In this document: in pieces, positions 36,301 through 47,428 of the stretch | Layout of the letters: every line of letters starts with the position of its first letter | How positions within the stretch are numbered: the first letter of the stretch is position 1 | Source of the DNA: Otis tarda | Lineage: Eukaryota; Chordata; Aves; Otidiformes; Otididae | Assembly: GCA_026413225.1 (NCBI GenBank) | Contig: CM048557.1 | Span: forward strand, 67,260,987 to 67,324,986 | DNA: 64,000 bases | Reading direction: 5' to 3' | Translations under genes and position numbers: made by a program | Notes under the pieces: generated by a model | What the model was told of the DNA's origin: nothing | What the model saw: only the letters and a program-made list of their open reading frames with translations | Databases searched by the model: none

Positions 36301-39300
36301 CTGTCGCAATGTATGCGTTCTTTTTACGTCTGGCTGTTTAGCCTGTCTGATTTGGAGAAATCCCCTCGCAAACACCGAATCGGTCCTGCCCGTATAATGG
36401 TCTGCTAAATGACTTGGTATGCCTCTAAATATTCTCAGACTAACCGTTCTCCTGTTGGGTACATCAAACAGGCTGCAAATACTGACCAGTAGATCTCTTG
36501 TATTTGCAGTTCTATCTTAAACGAAATTAAGAAATTCACAAAAACACTCAGTGGGGTACAGGATTCAGCACTTATTTCTAAGTTGTGTCTCTTACCTTAT
36601 CTGAAATGTTTCATGTCTTTTCAGGTGTCAGTGGGTTGATTACCCAACAGAAGTGATAGGAATGAGCAAGTTAGCCAGGTAATGAGGTGCACTGTGGTGC
36701 CTCTAACTGCAGGTACAGCAATCCAGGATTCTGAGATGGGGCCTCTAGGCAAAGCTCGAAGGCAGAATCCTACACTGACGCTCCCCTACTGTATCTTGGC
36801 TAATTTTTCAAGTCTCTGGTCCAGTGACACAAATGCTGGCTTGTAATCTGTTATAACTGTAAGCCCACTTGAATTCAGTAGCCTACGTTGCTTTCTGAAA
36901 GCAAGAAGCTCAATGGCTTTCCCGTACCTTTGTATCTGAGCACTTTTCTTCTCAAGAACATGTTCCAACTTAGTGCAACTAAGTGTTCAGTACGAATGTT
37001 CAGCACATCCATATTCAAGCAGAATGGAAGCTGACTTAATCATACATTGATCTGTAGCACTACCAATAGCTGAAAAAAAAATAAAAATCAGTGAGCGCAG
37101 CCTGATTTTGGTGGCTAAGTACTTCTTGCCATCAGAACTTTCACTGGAAGGAAAGTACAGTCTCTCTCCTGCCCGCTCCCTAAATCCACTTTAGGTCCTG
37201 AGAGAAAAGCGTATTTATTTTAGATGAACAGTGCTGTGCTGCTTTTTGTACCCAAACGTAGTAGTACTCCGTAGCATTCCTGAGACTTGGAACATAAGCC
37301 TTGACTCTTCTTTGAAGAGTTGTGATTTTTCTCCCCCTCAGAAAACTCACCTACTCTTCACCAGGACACTGAACTCACCAGGCATTTCCAGTCTCCGTTA
37401 GCTCCACAGTTTTCCAGGCTTGCATGGTGGCATGTTCCTCCCACATGCTAAGACTTTTGGATTGTTCCAGAGTTAGTTCTGGGGCAAATACACATCTCAT
37501 TCTCTGTGCATGAGTTTCGTGTGCATTTGGAAGTGTGGTTTTGATACTGTTAATGGTTTGTTCTCCTCTGTCTAGGTACATATTGGCTATCTTCCTAACA
37601 AACAAGTACTTGGTCTCAGCAAGCTTGCTAGGTAAGTGTTCATGTAATGAAAGTGATGCTAATTTGTAAAAAGGATTCCGAGCCGTGCTAACTGTGCTAA
37701 TCTTCCTAATCTGGTCCTCCTTCTAAACCTCAGCCCACTTTGTGTCCTGGATTTGGATTTAGACCAATCCTCAGCATTACGTGTTTTTGTGGAGAGGACA
37801 GATAAGTCTTAGAGCTCAGTGTTAATTCACATCGGTTGACCGTAGTAGAGCCGTAATGCTTTTCTACGTTCATCCAAAGCATTGGTGTCTTCAGGGAGCA
37901 CAGGAACAAGAACAATAGAGAATGTGGTGATGTTCTGTGGCAGGCCACCAAAACCAGTGGGGGTTTCTAGCTATTTACTACTTGTCTGTATATTGACTGA
38001 TCAGAACAAAAATCTCAAACTTCTGAGCTGTAAATGAACACGTTCTCTGGATAGAAATTGAATCTAAAGCTTTCATCCGTTAGCTGGCTCTTCAGACAAA
38101 TTTGACGTTTCTTTCTTTCGCCCAAGACCTGCTGAGAGCGCCGTGGGGTAGATTTTATAGATGAGGTTAAGCCGAAGAAGCAAAGCAATTACGATACACT
38201 TGAGAAATACATTTGTTATGTAAAATAGCTTTTTCCTCAGCAAGTGCCCTTGGATCAGTTATTGCACTGAATCTTTTTATAAAGTGCCACTTTCTAGTTC
38301 TGGTGAGGAAGGGGTTGGTAGATCCCTTCAATAAGCAGATTCAGGGACTGGAGTGGAAGGGTCTCTTTTGAGAAATGAATCTGAAAAATTTGCTGTGGTT
38401 CAGAAAGACCACGTAGGTTTTGCTTATGCTTTCCCTGATAAGTCCGTTAATCTTGCTGTAGTTCCAGTAATACTAATGAGAATTAGCCTTGTAAATCTGC
38501 ATGCCTGCTGGGTTTTCTTAGCGGGTAGAAAATGTGTAGGATACGACACTAAAATGCTTTAAAGTCAGTCTGCTCTGTTCTGCGCTCTGCTCGTACATCG
38601 GCAAATTTGGTTTGGAAGTGGAAGGGCCCTCGGGGGTCACATCTGCGTGAACTTCATCTTACAGGGAGGCCACCTTCCTGTCTTCTGGCAGTGCTTGTAG
38701 GAGTGGACTTTGCTCTGATAGAAGGCTGAAACGCCAGTTCAACATTTAAATTTTCTCGTACCTATTTCCTGCGGCTGTTCCTCAGCGCTGAAATTGTAGG
38801 ATGAGGTTCTGAGCTGACACTGCTGCAGTTGCTGGGGGAAAGATTTCTGCCTTCTGTAGCTGCCTTCGCTTGGGGATGTCTGTGCGGCAGTTCACAGCTC
38901 GCGTTGCGTGTTGGCTGGTGCTTGCGTGGCCGGACCGTTTTAAACGGTGAGGGGTTTTTTGAGTTGGATTTCTGAAGTACGTCCTGAAGAGACTGTCTTT
39001 AGCACGTGGTTTCGTTTCTGCAGGGCTTGAATGCAGGGTTAAGGATCGCCTTTGAAATACGCATCGGTTGGTTTGTGCTTGCCCTGCTCTCTAGTTACCT
39101 CTGAATTGCAGATGTACAAAGGAACTCAAAACTATCTTGAGTGATTTTTTTAATGCAAGTTGCAACATGGTGCTAGAATGTAGAATTTTCCTACTATTTG
39201 TTCTCAGTATAGAAACACGCATGAGTTTCCTGCGCTGTGCTTGAAAGATTAAATCTTGCTTCTTTTTCAGGTTGGCGTAAAACTCCCGAGTCCTGCAAGA

Positions 39301-42089
39301 ACGAAAAGATTAGATCCTTGTATAACAAAATGTTCTCAGTCCTCGCTTGCTTTTGTGTGCTTAGCGTGAAGGGATTGGTAGGCCAAATAGTGCTTCCCTT
39401 CCGTGCCCTATATAATGCACCCAGTGTTCAAACAAAGATTTGTGAGGCTGTGGGTGCTGTAGGCTTAATCTTTCCTAATAGGATTAGCCTAATGTGGCGA
39501 GTTTCCCTGCTTGTGGATGACCTGTATTCAGTAAACAAACACCTTTCTTTGGATTTCAAGCTCAGGCTTGAAAATACTATTGCAAATAACTGGTTTTACA
39601 TAAACATGCTTATAGAATTTCTTATATGCAACACCAGCATAAAATTATTGGAGCATCAGCTTGTTTCCTATCCGTATATTTAATGTAAATATTATGTTGC
39701 TTTGTTTAGAATAGCTGTAACACAACCATTTCATTTCTGGAGGGGAGTTTCTGCATGTCATTCTCTCTCCAAAACAGCAGGCAAGTCTCATTGTCAGAAA
39801 TGTTTCTTGTAACTAATGCCTCGGGCTGCCAAGCAGTGTCTGGTTTTTGTCTCCTCTGACCAGATGGGTATTGAAGCTTTCTATAGCGCTCTTCTTTACG
39901 TGGCCGCTTGACGTGTAATGAGGCATTTGAGGACGGCATGAATAATCCATTGAGGTGCAGAGCAGTTGTGAGATATTTATTAATTGTGTGGGTTTTACTG
40001 CGGTTATAAATGATGGGGGTATCACTTGCATTGCCCCACAAATGGCTTAAATTTGACGTCGTGTTCGAGAGGAGCACTGAGGTGATCCCTGCGCTGAAAT
40101 GTGAAGGATAGTGTGATAGATGGATAGGGAGTATCTGTTTTAAATAAAAACAGTTCTGTCTCATTGTTCTTAGTTAAATCTGTGGTTAAATGCAAGAATC
40201 CAAAACATCTCTTGCTTAATTTTAGTAGCCTTCTGGGACTCTCAATATCTGAATTGTCCTTAAACCAGCATTTGGTCCAGATTGAAGGCAAAGGAGGTAG
40301 TCTGAGCTCAGTTCAAGGATTAGCTTTCAGGGACTCCTTGGGCATGGATCCCTTTGCAGATGTGCGGTGCAGGTGGGTGGTGGTCCAAGTAATTCGAATG
40401 TGAGAGCCGGCAGAAGAAGCTCTAAGGAGAAGTGACAGGTTTCACCCTGCGATAGTCTCTGGAGTGGCAGGCAGAGGGGAACCGGTCGCTGAGCAGCAGC
40501 GTGATGTCGTGTAGGTTTCCAGGAAGGACATGGATCCATACACTGGTGTTGTTTGATAGTGTCAAGTTAACTGTGAAGATCAGCCAACAGTTAGACAGGA
40601 AAAAGTGTAACATTGTCTTTTTCCTTTCTCCTTTAGGATTGTGGAAATATACAGTAGAAGATTACAAGGTAAATAGATGAATTTTTGGGTTTATTATGTG
40701 CTGTCCTTGGCTAGCCAGCTCAGGGTACTGGTAATAGTAGGTGAACTCTAGCTGTGCAAATTTTAGTGTGAAGAAAAACACTGCGTTCTTCAAGAAGTGA
40801 TTCTCATCTGTCATCTTAGCCCCTGTGTTTCCAGCGAGGAGTAAAATCTGCCGATGAAAATAGATGTAGGCAGTAACTGATTCGGAGGATAAATGTGCCA
40901 CAAGACACAGCTGCCAGGGATAACTAAACTGGTTGGATGCTGCTGGAGATGAACTCTCCTACAGACCACTTGAGATGCCTTCAAGAATTCTTGTCTGAAG
41001 AGATGAAGCAAGAGCTGTCGTGTTACGGACTGCGTGCCCGCTGTCCCCGAGAAGCAGAAGAAGCTGCAGGGCTTGAGGCCTTGGGTTGGGCTCAGCCTGC
41101 TCTCGTTTGCCTGCAGTTAAATTTGGCTTTTTCTTGGCGACAGAAGTCTTAGCGGCCATTACATGTCGGACTGGTGAACAGAAGGTGCTAGAGCTGTAGG
41201 AAGTAAAGCTTCGCAGGACAATAAACTCTCTTAATTTGCTCATTTTTTAATCTCCATTTCCTTCCCTTAAAAAGAGAAATTGTGTGTAGGGATTGAATAG
41301 TGCAGCAGTAAAGCCAGTGAACAAATACATAAAACCTGACAGAAAATAGAGAAGCGTGAAAATCAAACTGCGTAATAGGAAATGGAAGAGCTGTTACAAC
41401 AAGTGATGGTAACGCAGTTCCTGCAAAGGTGTGGTGGAAAATGGCTCCCGATATAAACAAGCAAGTAAAAGATCTGTTCCAGGATACAAATCAAAACTGA
41501 TAAAATTTATTTAGGAAGAGCTGTACTTGTGTGTGTGTGTGTGCGTGGTGGCGAGGAAGAGACACGCTTGGAGCTGAGGATGCAGCGTTGCTGTGCGGGT
41601 AGTGGCGGTGCAGGGATGCCGGTCAGATTTAACTCTGCCTCTGAACTCCCCGTTGTTTTTCAGTCCAGGAACGCCTTACCAAACAAATCGCCATCGCCAT
41701 CACCGAAGCCTTACAGCCCGCTGGAGTCGGAGTGGTTATCGAAGCCACGTAAGTCACTCCGAGCTGTTCCGTGGTAGCACGTGGGCCGTGTGTGATTCCA
41801 GCCGCAGAGCTGCTGCGCGTGGCCTCTTCGGATGCGGCAGCCGTGCGCCGCGCTCGTTTACGAGGCAGAAAACGTGACCGTGTACGAAACTTCTCTCTCT
41901 GTGGAATTACTTCTTTCTTTCGAGCGTGCCTGATTTATTGACTCCCCTCTCGTTTCTTCTAGGCATATGTGTATGGTAATGCGTGGGGTACAGAAAATGA
42001 ACAGTAAAACAGTAACCAGCACAATGCTGGGGGTTTTCCGGGAAGATCCAAAGACTCGTGAAGAATTCCTGACGCTCATCAGGAGCTGA
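24462..42089 (+). CDS. GCH1: GTP cyclohydrolase I, complete, six coding exons
   Basis: GCH1 converts GTP to 7,8-dihydroneopterin triphosphate, the rate-limiting first step of tetrahydrobiopterin (BH4) synthesis, in the cytosol as a homodecamer. The six exons sum to 717 nt, encoding 238 aa plus TGA; human is 250 aa, the difference lying in the variable N-terminus. The zinc ligands are visible: Cys129 and His132 in LCEHH and Cys200 in THMCMVMRG (human Cys141, His144, Cys212). His131 is the conserved acid/base residue. The N-terminal segment [17 protein letters not shown] resembles the regulatory region that contacts GFRP. The ATG lies in ccATGg context about 40 nt after the predicted cap site. 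Intron 1 is about 10.5 kb. An extra exon-3-like sequence in intron 2 is listed separately. Confidence 0.97.
24769..35274 (+). other. GCH1: GCH1 intron 1 (10.5 kb)
   Basis: No coding exon is recognised. It holds an 11-base G run at 26701-26711, an A19-type run near 32413-32431, and at 33270-33334 a short inverted repeat followed by TG and TA microsatellites. An antisense ORF of 247 codons (25195-25938) near the promoter is probably fortuitous. No CR1 copy is seen in this intron. Confidence 0.7.
33270..33334. repeat. Inverted repeat plus (TG)n(TA)n microsatellite
   Basis: Perfect 9-bp arms attcatata and tatatgaat are separated by 5 bp (33270-33292). They are followed by TG repeats and about ten TA units up to 33334. 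It lies in GCH1 intron 1 and is likely length-polymorphic. Confidence 0.9.
35275..35384 (+). CDS. GCH1: GCH1 exon 2 (zinc ligands Cys-His)
   Basis: The acceptor is taatttcag and the donor is gtaact. It reads [20 protein letters not shown] and ends [15 protein letters not shown] in phase 0. It contains two of the three zinc ligands. Confidence 0.97.
36625..36678 (+). other. Exon-3-like paralogous sequence in GCH1 intron 2 (candidate alternative exon)
   Basis: It is preceded by a pyrimidine-rich acceptor (tgtcttttcag) and followed by the donor gtaatg. By hand alignment, 31 of 54 bases match canonical exon 3, with one 2-nt gap. In the segment after the gap it reads VIGMSKLA-R against VLGLSKLA-R, with mostly third-base differences. 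From the first acceptor (36625), phase 0 hits TGA at codon 5. From a second AG, the exon 36632-36678 (47 nt) reads [15 protein letters not shown] plus AG, starting in phase 0 and ending in phase 2, exactly like exon 3. It could be a mutually exclusive exon or a decayed duplicate. Homology is well supported; use is unproven. Confidence 0.7.
37576..37631 (+). CDS. GCH1: GCH1 exon 3
   Basis: The acceptor is tctgtctag and the donor gtaagt is strong. It encodes [18 protein letters not shown] plus AG of Arg158 in 56 nt. This loop and helix start line the GTP site. Confidence 0.97.
40637..40668 (+). CDS. GCH1: GCH1 exon 4 (32 nt)
   Basis: A very short exon between ctcctttag and gtaaat, encoding (R)[10 protein letters not shown] plus G. 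It is identical to the human protein. Exons 4 and 5 together are 117 nt, a multiple of three. Confidence 0.96.
41528..41543 (+). repeat. (TG)8 microsatellite before GCH1 exon 5
   Basis: Eight TG units in the transcribed strand, about 120 bp before the exon 5 acceptor. UG runs bind TDP-43 and CELF proteins (established), so an effect on exon 5 splicing is possible. Confidence 0.9.
41664..41748 (+). CDS. GCH1: GCH1 exon 5
   Basis: The acceptor is tgtttttcag and the donor gtaagt is strong. It encodes (V)[20 protein letters not shown] and ends GVGVVIEA plus AC. A (TG)8 run lies about 120 bp upstream. Confidence 0.97.
41963..42089 (+). CDS. GCH1: GCH1 exon 6, last coding part (third zinc ligand, stop TGA)
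   Basis: The acceptor is cttctag. It encodes (T)[18 protein letters not shown] through [20 protein letters not shown] and TGA at 42087-42089. Cys200 of HMCMVMRG is the third zinc ligand. Confidence 0.97.
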
Positions 42090-42382
42090 AACTGTGTCGT
42101 TCTCTAAATGCACTCTGGAGATTGTTCTGTCCAGTGTCACTGTCTGTTCTTACTCGTTCCTACATCTCACTTTTAAACTAAATCGTTGTGAATTGTTGTC
42201 ATAGTCTTTGTGCAGTAAGAGACTTCTGATGGCAAACGGAAAAGGTAACGATGAGGTAGGCTCCTCCTGGATTTGCAGTGATGCTGATGTCGCAGAAGTA
42301 CAAGCTAGGAATAGACTGCTGTTAGGAGAAAAGCAGGGCTTGGGAGCGAAATGGATATTTGTGAAATAGTTATGTTTGTTAG

Positions 42383-42388
42383 AATAAA
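42383..42388 (+). terminator. GCH1: Proximal poly(A) signal AATAAA (candidate)
   Basis: A canonical hexamer about 0.3 kb after the GCH1 stop, which would give a short 3'UTR form. Confidence 0.45.
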
Positions 42389-44284
42389 TCTGGAGCAGCA
42401 CAGGAAACAACGGAAAGGCTGTGGATCCTTGTAGGACCGCTGATGCTACAAATACTGCACCTCTGCCTGAAAGGATGGCCCTGAATTGTCGCTGACTGTG
42501 TTTTATTACAAGTCCTGCAGTGGCTGTTTCAAGATTTGGATGTGTATGTTATACCTCTCTGAGATGTTACCTCTGGTGGAGTTTTATATTCTTGCTGGTA
42601 TTAACCCTCCCTTTTTCTGGTGGTTTTTTTTTTGTTTGTTTGTTTGGTTGGTTTTTTGTTTGAGAAATTTGAAACACATTTTTCCTAGCCTCTTAACATG
42701 CAGGGAATTAACTTCTAAATTATTTGGGCACAGTCTTATCTCAATATAAAGGGTTTTATGCATCTTTTTCTCTGTGCCTCAGAATGTCTGACCACTTTAA
42801 CTGTCAGTTTCTTACTGTTTTTAAGGAATCTTTACAGAGGGGAGGAAAAAAACCCCAGAATCTGTCTGCAAAGTGCTGTGGGATATCCAGAGGTTTTTAA
42901 TGATATTTATATCTTGAGCTTTCCCTCTTGGATTTCCACGGGTTAGACTGAGAAGCTAAATCTAGCCTGATAACCTGCAAATGAAGATTTCTCTTCAAGT
43001 TTTTCAGGGTTTGCATCTCGTAAATGTTGGACCAAAGGTGAGCACTGAAATCCTGAGCGCAGCACGTTGTACCTCTCCTGCCTGGCGGCAGGTCATTTCG
43101 GGGCAGAGTAATCTGAAATGACAACAGCTCGTTTCATAAGAGCAATTGAGAAAAGCCAATTTCCAGCGCCGTCCGAATGAATTAAACCGCATTTTTCTGT
43201 CTATGTGGCAACCTCTGTATGTGGCAGTTTCAGTCAGCTGGGCTTGGCTGGACTTCTTACAGTTCGTTACAATTTTAATGGCTGTTTTGTAACTCTTAAT
43301 TGGGAAAACATGAGGCGCAAATGCAAACCACCCTTCTCAAACTAAGCGCAGAGGCGAAACTGAAAAAATAAAATGTCAGCCAGGGTGTCAGATGCCCACA
43401 GCGCAGGTTCCCACCGTCATGCCTGCTTTGCCGAATATGAATCCAAGATGTTCCGTACCCCGACCTAAACGCTTCCCAGCCCGGCAAGCTCCATCTCCCC
43501 GACATTCCTGTCTCTTGCTCCAACCCGCGTTGGAAACAAAATGAAAATCACGTCTGGTCAAATTTCCATTGAGCCTAAAGAACTTTCAAGAACCTCATGC
43601 GTTTAATTACACTAATTTTACCTTGATGACCTTCACAGCATTATGGGAAAAGTCTTTTATTTTATCCTCTGTCCTGCTTTCTGTAGAGTTAGGTGCTATA
43701 AAAGTCTGCTGGCGTGAAGAAGGTATGTGTGGCACGTTTATAAAAGACACAAACTCTGTGGCGTTTGTTTTCCTTAGAGCACTGAGAGCAGATATTGCCA
43801 CTTTGCAGTTCAGTTGATATTTCAAATATCCAGCTGAAAAGCCTTAAATCTTTCTTGCCTGAAGTTCAGAGTAAAACTTTCTCTTTTTAGCTCCACAACT
43901 GGAAGGAGAGTGTGAGGACCAAAGGGGCACAGACCAGTACATTTGCTCCTCTTTGCTTGCTTTAGTTTGGAAATTAAGTCTCTGTCTTGCTCCTGAGGTA
44001 ACGAAAAGTTGCATTTTAACCACTTATCTCTCTTCAGGATAAAGTTCGCATTACACCACCGCTGTTTTTTATTTCCCCGTGACCTGTAGTCCTTAAAACG
44101 TACCTCTCTCTACTTGTGGCCTTGGATTTTGTTCACGTTTTTTGTTGTTGTAAGACTTGGTGCATTTTTTTTTGGAACATGAATATCGTTCAAATACACA
44201 AGCTTTAACTACGCCCCGTGTGTATATACGTATAGTGCGTACCGCCCGCTCTTGTACCGCGTGAAAGTCCGTTGTCTCTCAAAC

Positions 44285-44290
44285 ATTAAA
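44285..44290 (+). terminator. GCH1: Distal poly(A) signal ATTAAA (candidate)
   Basis: acATTAAAgcac is followed within 30 nt by a T/G-rich stretch (tattgtcctttggagtgg). The sequence after it becomes GC-rich intergenic DNA. Confidence 0.55.
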
Positions 44291-45880
44291 GCACAGTATT
44301 GTCCTTTGGAGTGGTGGCATCCTTGGTGACTTGGAAGCGATGGCGTCACACAAGGAAGTGGCGCAAGCTCAATCTCCTTGTTTCTGCACTAGCAGGTGCT
44401 CCAAGCTTGTGCTGAGACGTTGGGTCGCTCTTCTGGGACCATACTTCGCTGTCGTCTCCAGATGAGTCTCCATTTGTTGACTGGGCAGCAAAAAAAACCC
44501 CTGAGATCTGGTGTCACCACCTTCTTACTGGTCCTCGATGCCAGAGGAATCAACAGATTCTGGGATGCAGATGTTGCTGAGATGCAGGGGGAAAAAAAAA
44601 TATAAAATGTACAGATCCCGGACTCCTGCGGAGCGTGGTAGCCAGAGCTTTGCCGATGAGCGGTACAGAGGAAGGGGGACGGCGCGGGCTGTGTGTGGCC
44701 GTGCTTGTGCACCCGTGGGCATCTTGGAGCCACCCTGCCACTTCTCGGCGTCCAGGGTCACCAGAAAGAGAGTCAGAAACGGAGGAGGAATAATGAATGA
44801 AAGCCCCCTCCAGCCTTTCGTGGTTTTGTTTCTGTTGGGTTTTTTTTTTGGTTTTTTTTTTTTTTCCAAATGCTCTATCCTGTTTGGAAATAGCTCTCCT
44901 GGGAAACCCCAGGGGCATTGTCAAGAATTGTCTCTGTCGTGAAGCTGAGTGGCTTCTCTGTTTCCCACAGTTGTGTATTAAAGCTGGTGATTGTGGTGGG
45001 AAACATCCTGTTTGTCAAAAATAGGCACTTCTGCAAGAGATTTTCTATTCCCTGCCACTTTTTTTAGGTGTGGGATTGGGAAGGAGCCTCCTTGGTTTTC
45101 TGATCATGGGAAAATCTGTTTTCATTGGGGTGAAAGAATATTCAGCTTGAAAGTGTTTATAGCTCAAAAACCAGAAAGGAGTGCTAAGAACCAGAGCTGT
45201 AGGAGGACCAAAAGCCGTTACGAAGGTGCCATCTCCCATCCCTGACCTACCACATCTCACCAGATCCCACCTGCTGTGGTCATTTCCTGAGACCCTATGG
45301 TGGTACATGTTGCTTCTCTTTTTTTTTTTTTTTTTTTCTTCTCCAGAGTCCTACATCCAACAGCTCCATCTTGGTTTTTCTCTTGATGTGGTTTTCTTTT
45401 GGGTGTTTCCCATCATCCCTGTGCTGTGCTCAGCCAGGTCCTCTCCCCTTCCATTCCACTTCCAGGTGCAGGTGTATGCTTTGGTTCAGGCACCTTCTAG
45501 GAGCCCCGGGAGGCGGCGAGTCCTGCTCATCTCATGGTGCGAAGAAGTGGCCTTGGTTCCCTTGTGCTGCCGTGTGAATCCCCTGCAGAGACCTGGCTTG
45601 TGGGTTGCTTGCTCTGCCGGCACGTCCCAGCTCTCCCTCGTGTGGCAGCTTGCTGGAGATGGGGATGCCTCTCCTGGAAACCCTGGGCAGATACCTCCTG
45701 CATTGGTTGTGACTGGGCCTCGTGCCACCTTCGTGCTCCTGAGGCCGCTGTAGGTTTTTCTTTTCTGCTAAAAAGCACAAGTCCCAAAACTTCTTCCTCA
45801 AAGCACCGTCCTGTGCCCGAGATCCTGCTGCTGGGCATTGGGATGGGTCAGGTGGGTGGTGAATAACAAATGCTGCTGCT

Positions 45881-45992
45881 GAGGCTCTGAGCGACCTGAT
45901 CCGGTTGGAGATGTCCCTGCTCCTTGCAGGGGGGTTGGACTGGGTGGGCTTTAACGGTCCTTTCCCACCCAAACCATCCTGTGATTCTATGA
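45881..45992 (+). mobile_element. CR1 3'-end fragment (about 110 bp)
   Basis: It starts gaggctctgagcgacctgat, continues with ggggggttggactgggtggg and ends with the CR1 terminus gtgattctatga. It contains only the last codons, the 3'UTR and the tail. Confidence 0.92.
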
Positions 45993-47074
45993 ACGACGCG
46001 AGAGGCGCCAGCCCAACCCAGCCTGTCTGTGAGGGAGCTCGTGGAAACACGGCCGGCCCTGTGCTCTGGGCTTTGCGAGGGAGGGACGAGGAACCCTGAC
46101 AGATGAGCAGCCCCGCAGCCATCACAACCTTCCAGCGGCTCATCGTTGCTTAATGAGCTCCAATTGCTCGTTACCCGGCCTCTGCTTTCTGCCCTGCGCT
46201 ACCGCGTGAGCTGTCAGCGTTGGGAAAGAGCCCCGGGTCAGCCGTGCCCTTTGAGCTTTGGCTGAGCCCTTCTGCCGAACCTTTCGGAAAAGCTTGGCCT
46301 CCCGGCTGGGTTTAAAGCTGCAGCCGTGGCTTAGCAGGCAAGAGGACAGAAACCATGACAGCGCTTTTTAATAAACCTTGGGCTGGGCTGTTCACAGGGA
46401 CAGCAAATAAATCACCGCGTTCAAAGAAATTTTGTTACAGTACCCGAAAAATATCGCCACAACAATTTTTTTCTTTTTTTTTTTTTAATGAGCCTGTGTT
46501 GCGTTTTTGGTGTGAGGGCTTCGTGGGGGCAGTTCTTTGTTTGCTCTGCTGCTCTGCACCACGATTGCAACAGCAAAGCAAAGGTGAAAAATCCCCCCTG
46601 AGAGCGGCCCAGCGAGTCACACAGGCCTGTGAGCCCTTCCCAAAGTGCGGAGGCCAACCCCAGCGGCGCTTCTTTTGCCCTGGGTGTGCGAGTGCCGCCG
46701 AGGGAGCAGTTCCTGGGGGGGTTCCCCCCACTAAACCTTCACTGGTGACCTGGGGAGCCCTTCACCGGGCGCTGCGGGAGGGAGCTCGTGCCCTGGCTCC
46801 GTCCTGCCCTGGCTGCGACTGCCCGTACACCTCTCAGCGTCACACCGGTCCCTCACCGTGCCGCCGGCATTGCCTTGGCTCCTGCGATGCCTGGAGAGCT
46901 GCGGCAGCAGGAGGAGGAGGTGACCACCGCTGCCGATCCAGCTGGGATGCACTGCAGTGCTCTGATGTGTAGGAAGAAGGCAAATTTTCTTTCTTTTTCT
47001 TGTATGATTCATGTCAGCAGCATCCAGCATTAGCGACATTTTGTCCAGCGAACAACAGGCAGGGAGCGGCATCT

Positions 47075-47428
47075 TATAGAATCATAGAATCACAGACTGG
47101 TTTGGGTTGGAAGGGACCTTCAAAGCCCACCCAGCCCAACCCCCCTGCCAGGAGCAGGGACATCTCCAACCAGATCAGGTTGCTCAGAGCCCCGGCCAAC
47201 CTGGCCTGGAATGTTTTCAGGGATGGGGCATCCACCACCTCTCTGGGCAACCTGGGCCAGTGTCCCACCACCCTCAGTGTAAAAAATTTTTTCCTAATAA
47301 GTGACCTAAATCTACCTCCCTCTATTTAAAAACCATTACTCGTCCTGTTGCAACAGGCCCTGCTGAAGAGTCTCTCCCCATCTTTCCTGTAGCCCCCTTG
47401 AGGCACTGGAAGGCCACTCTAAGGTCTC
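47075..47428 (-). mobile_element. CR1 3' fragment, minus orientation (about 350 bp)
   Basis: It begins with the reverse complement of the CR1 tail (tatagaatcatagaatcac). It continues through the reverse complement of the C-terminal ORF2 region ([20 protein letters not shown] on the minus strand) and stops at the start of the GDLRVAFQCLKG segment. It lies in inverted orientation to the copy at 45881. Confidence 0.94.

Larger units (their letters stand above)
42090..44310 (+). other. GCH1: GCH1 3' untranslated region
   Basis: About 2.2 kb of non-coding sequence follows the stop codon, with T-rich and A/T-rich patches. It ends near an ATTAAA at 44285. A shorter form could end after AATAAA at 42383. 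Human GCH1 also has a 3'UTR of a similar order. The cleavage site is not directly visible. Confidence 0.65.

Noticed and set aside
45181..46143. Long ORFs on both strands (190-203 codons) near 45.2-46.1 kb
   Set aside because: They overlap each other on opposite strands, are GC-driven, and one runs through the CR1 fragment. No family is recognisable.
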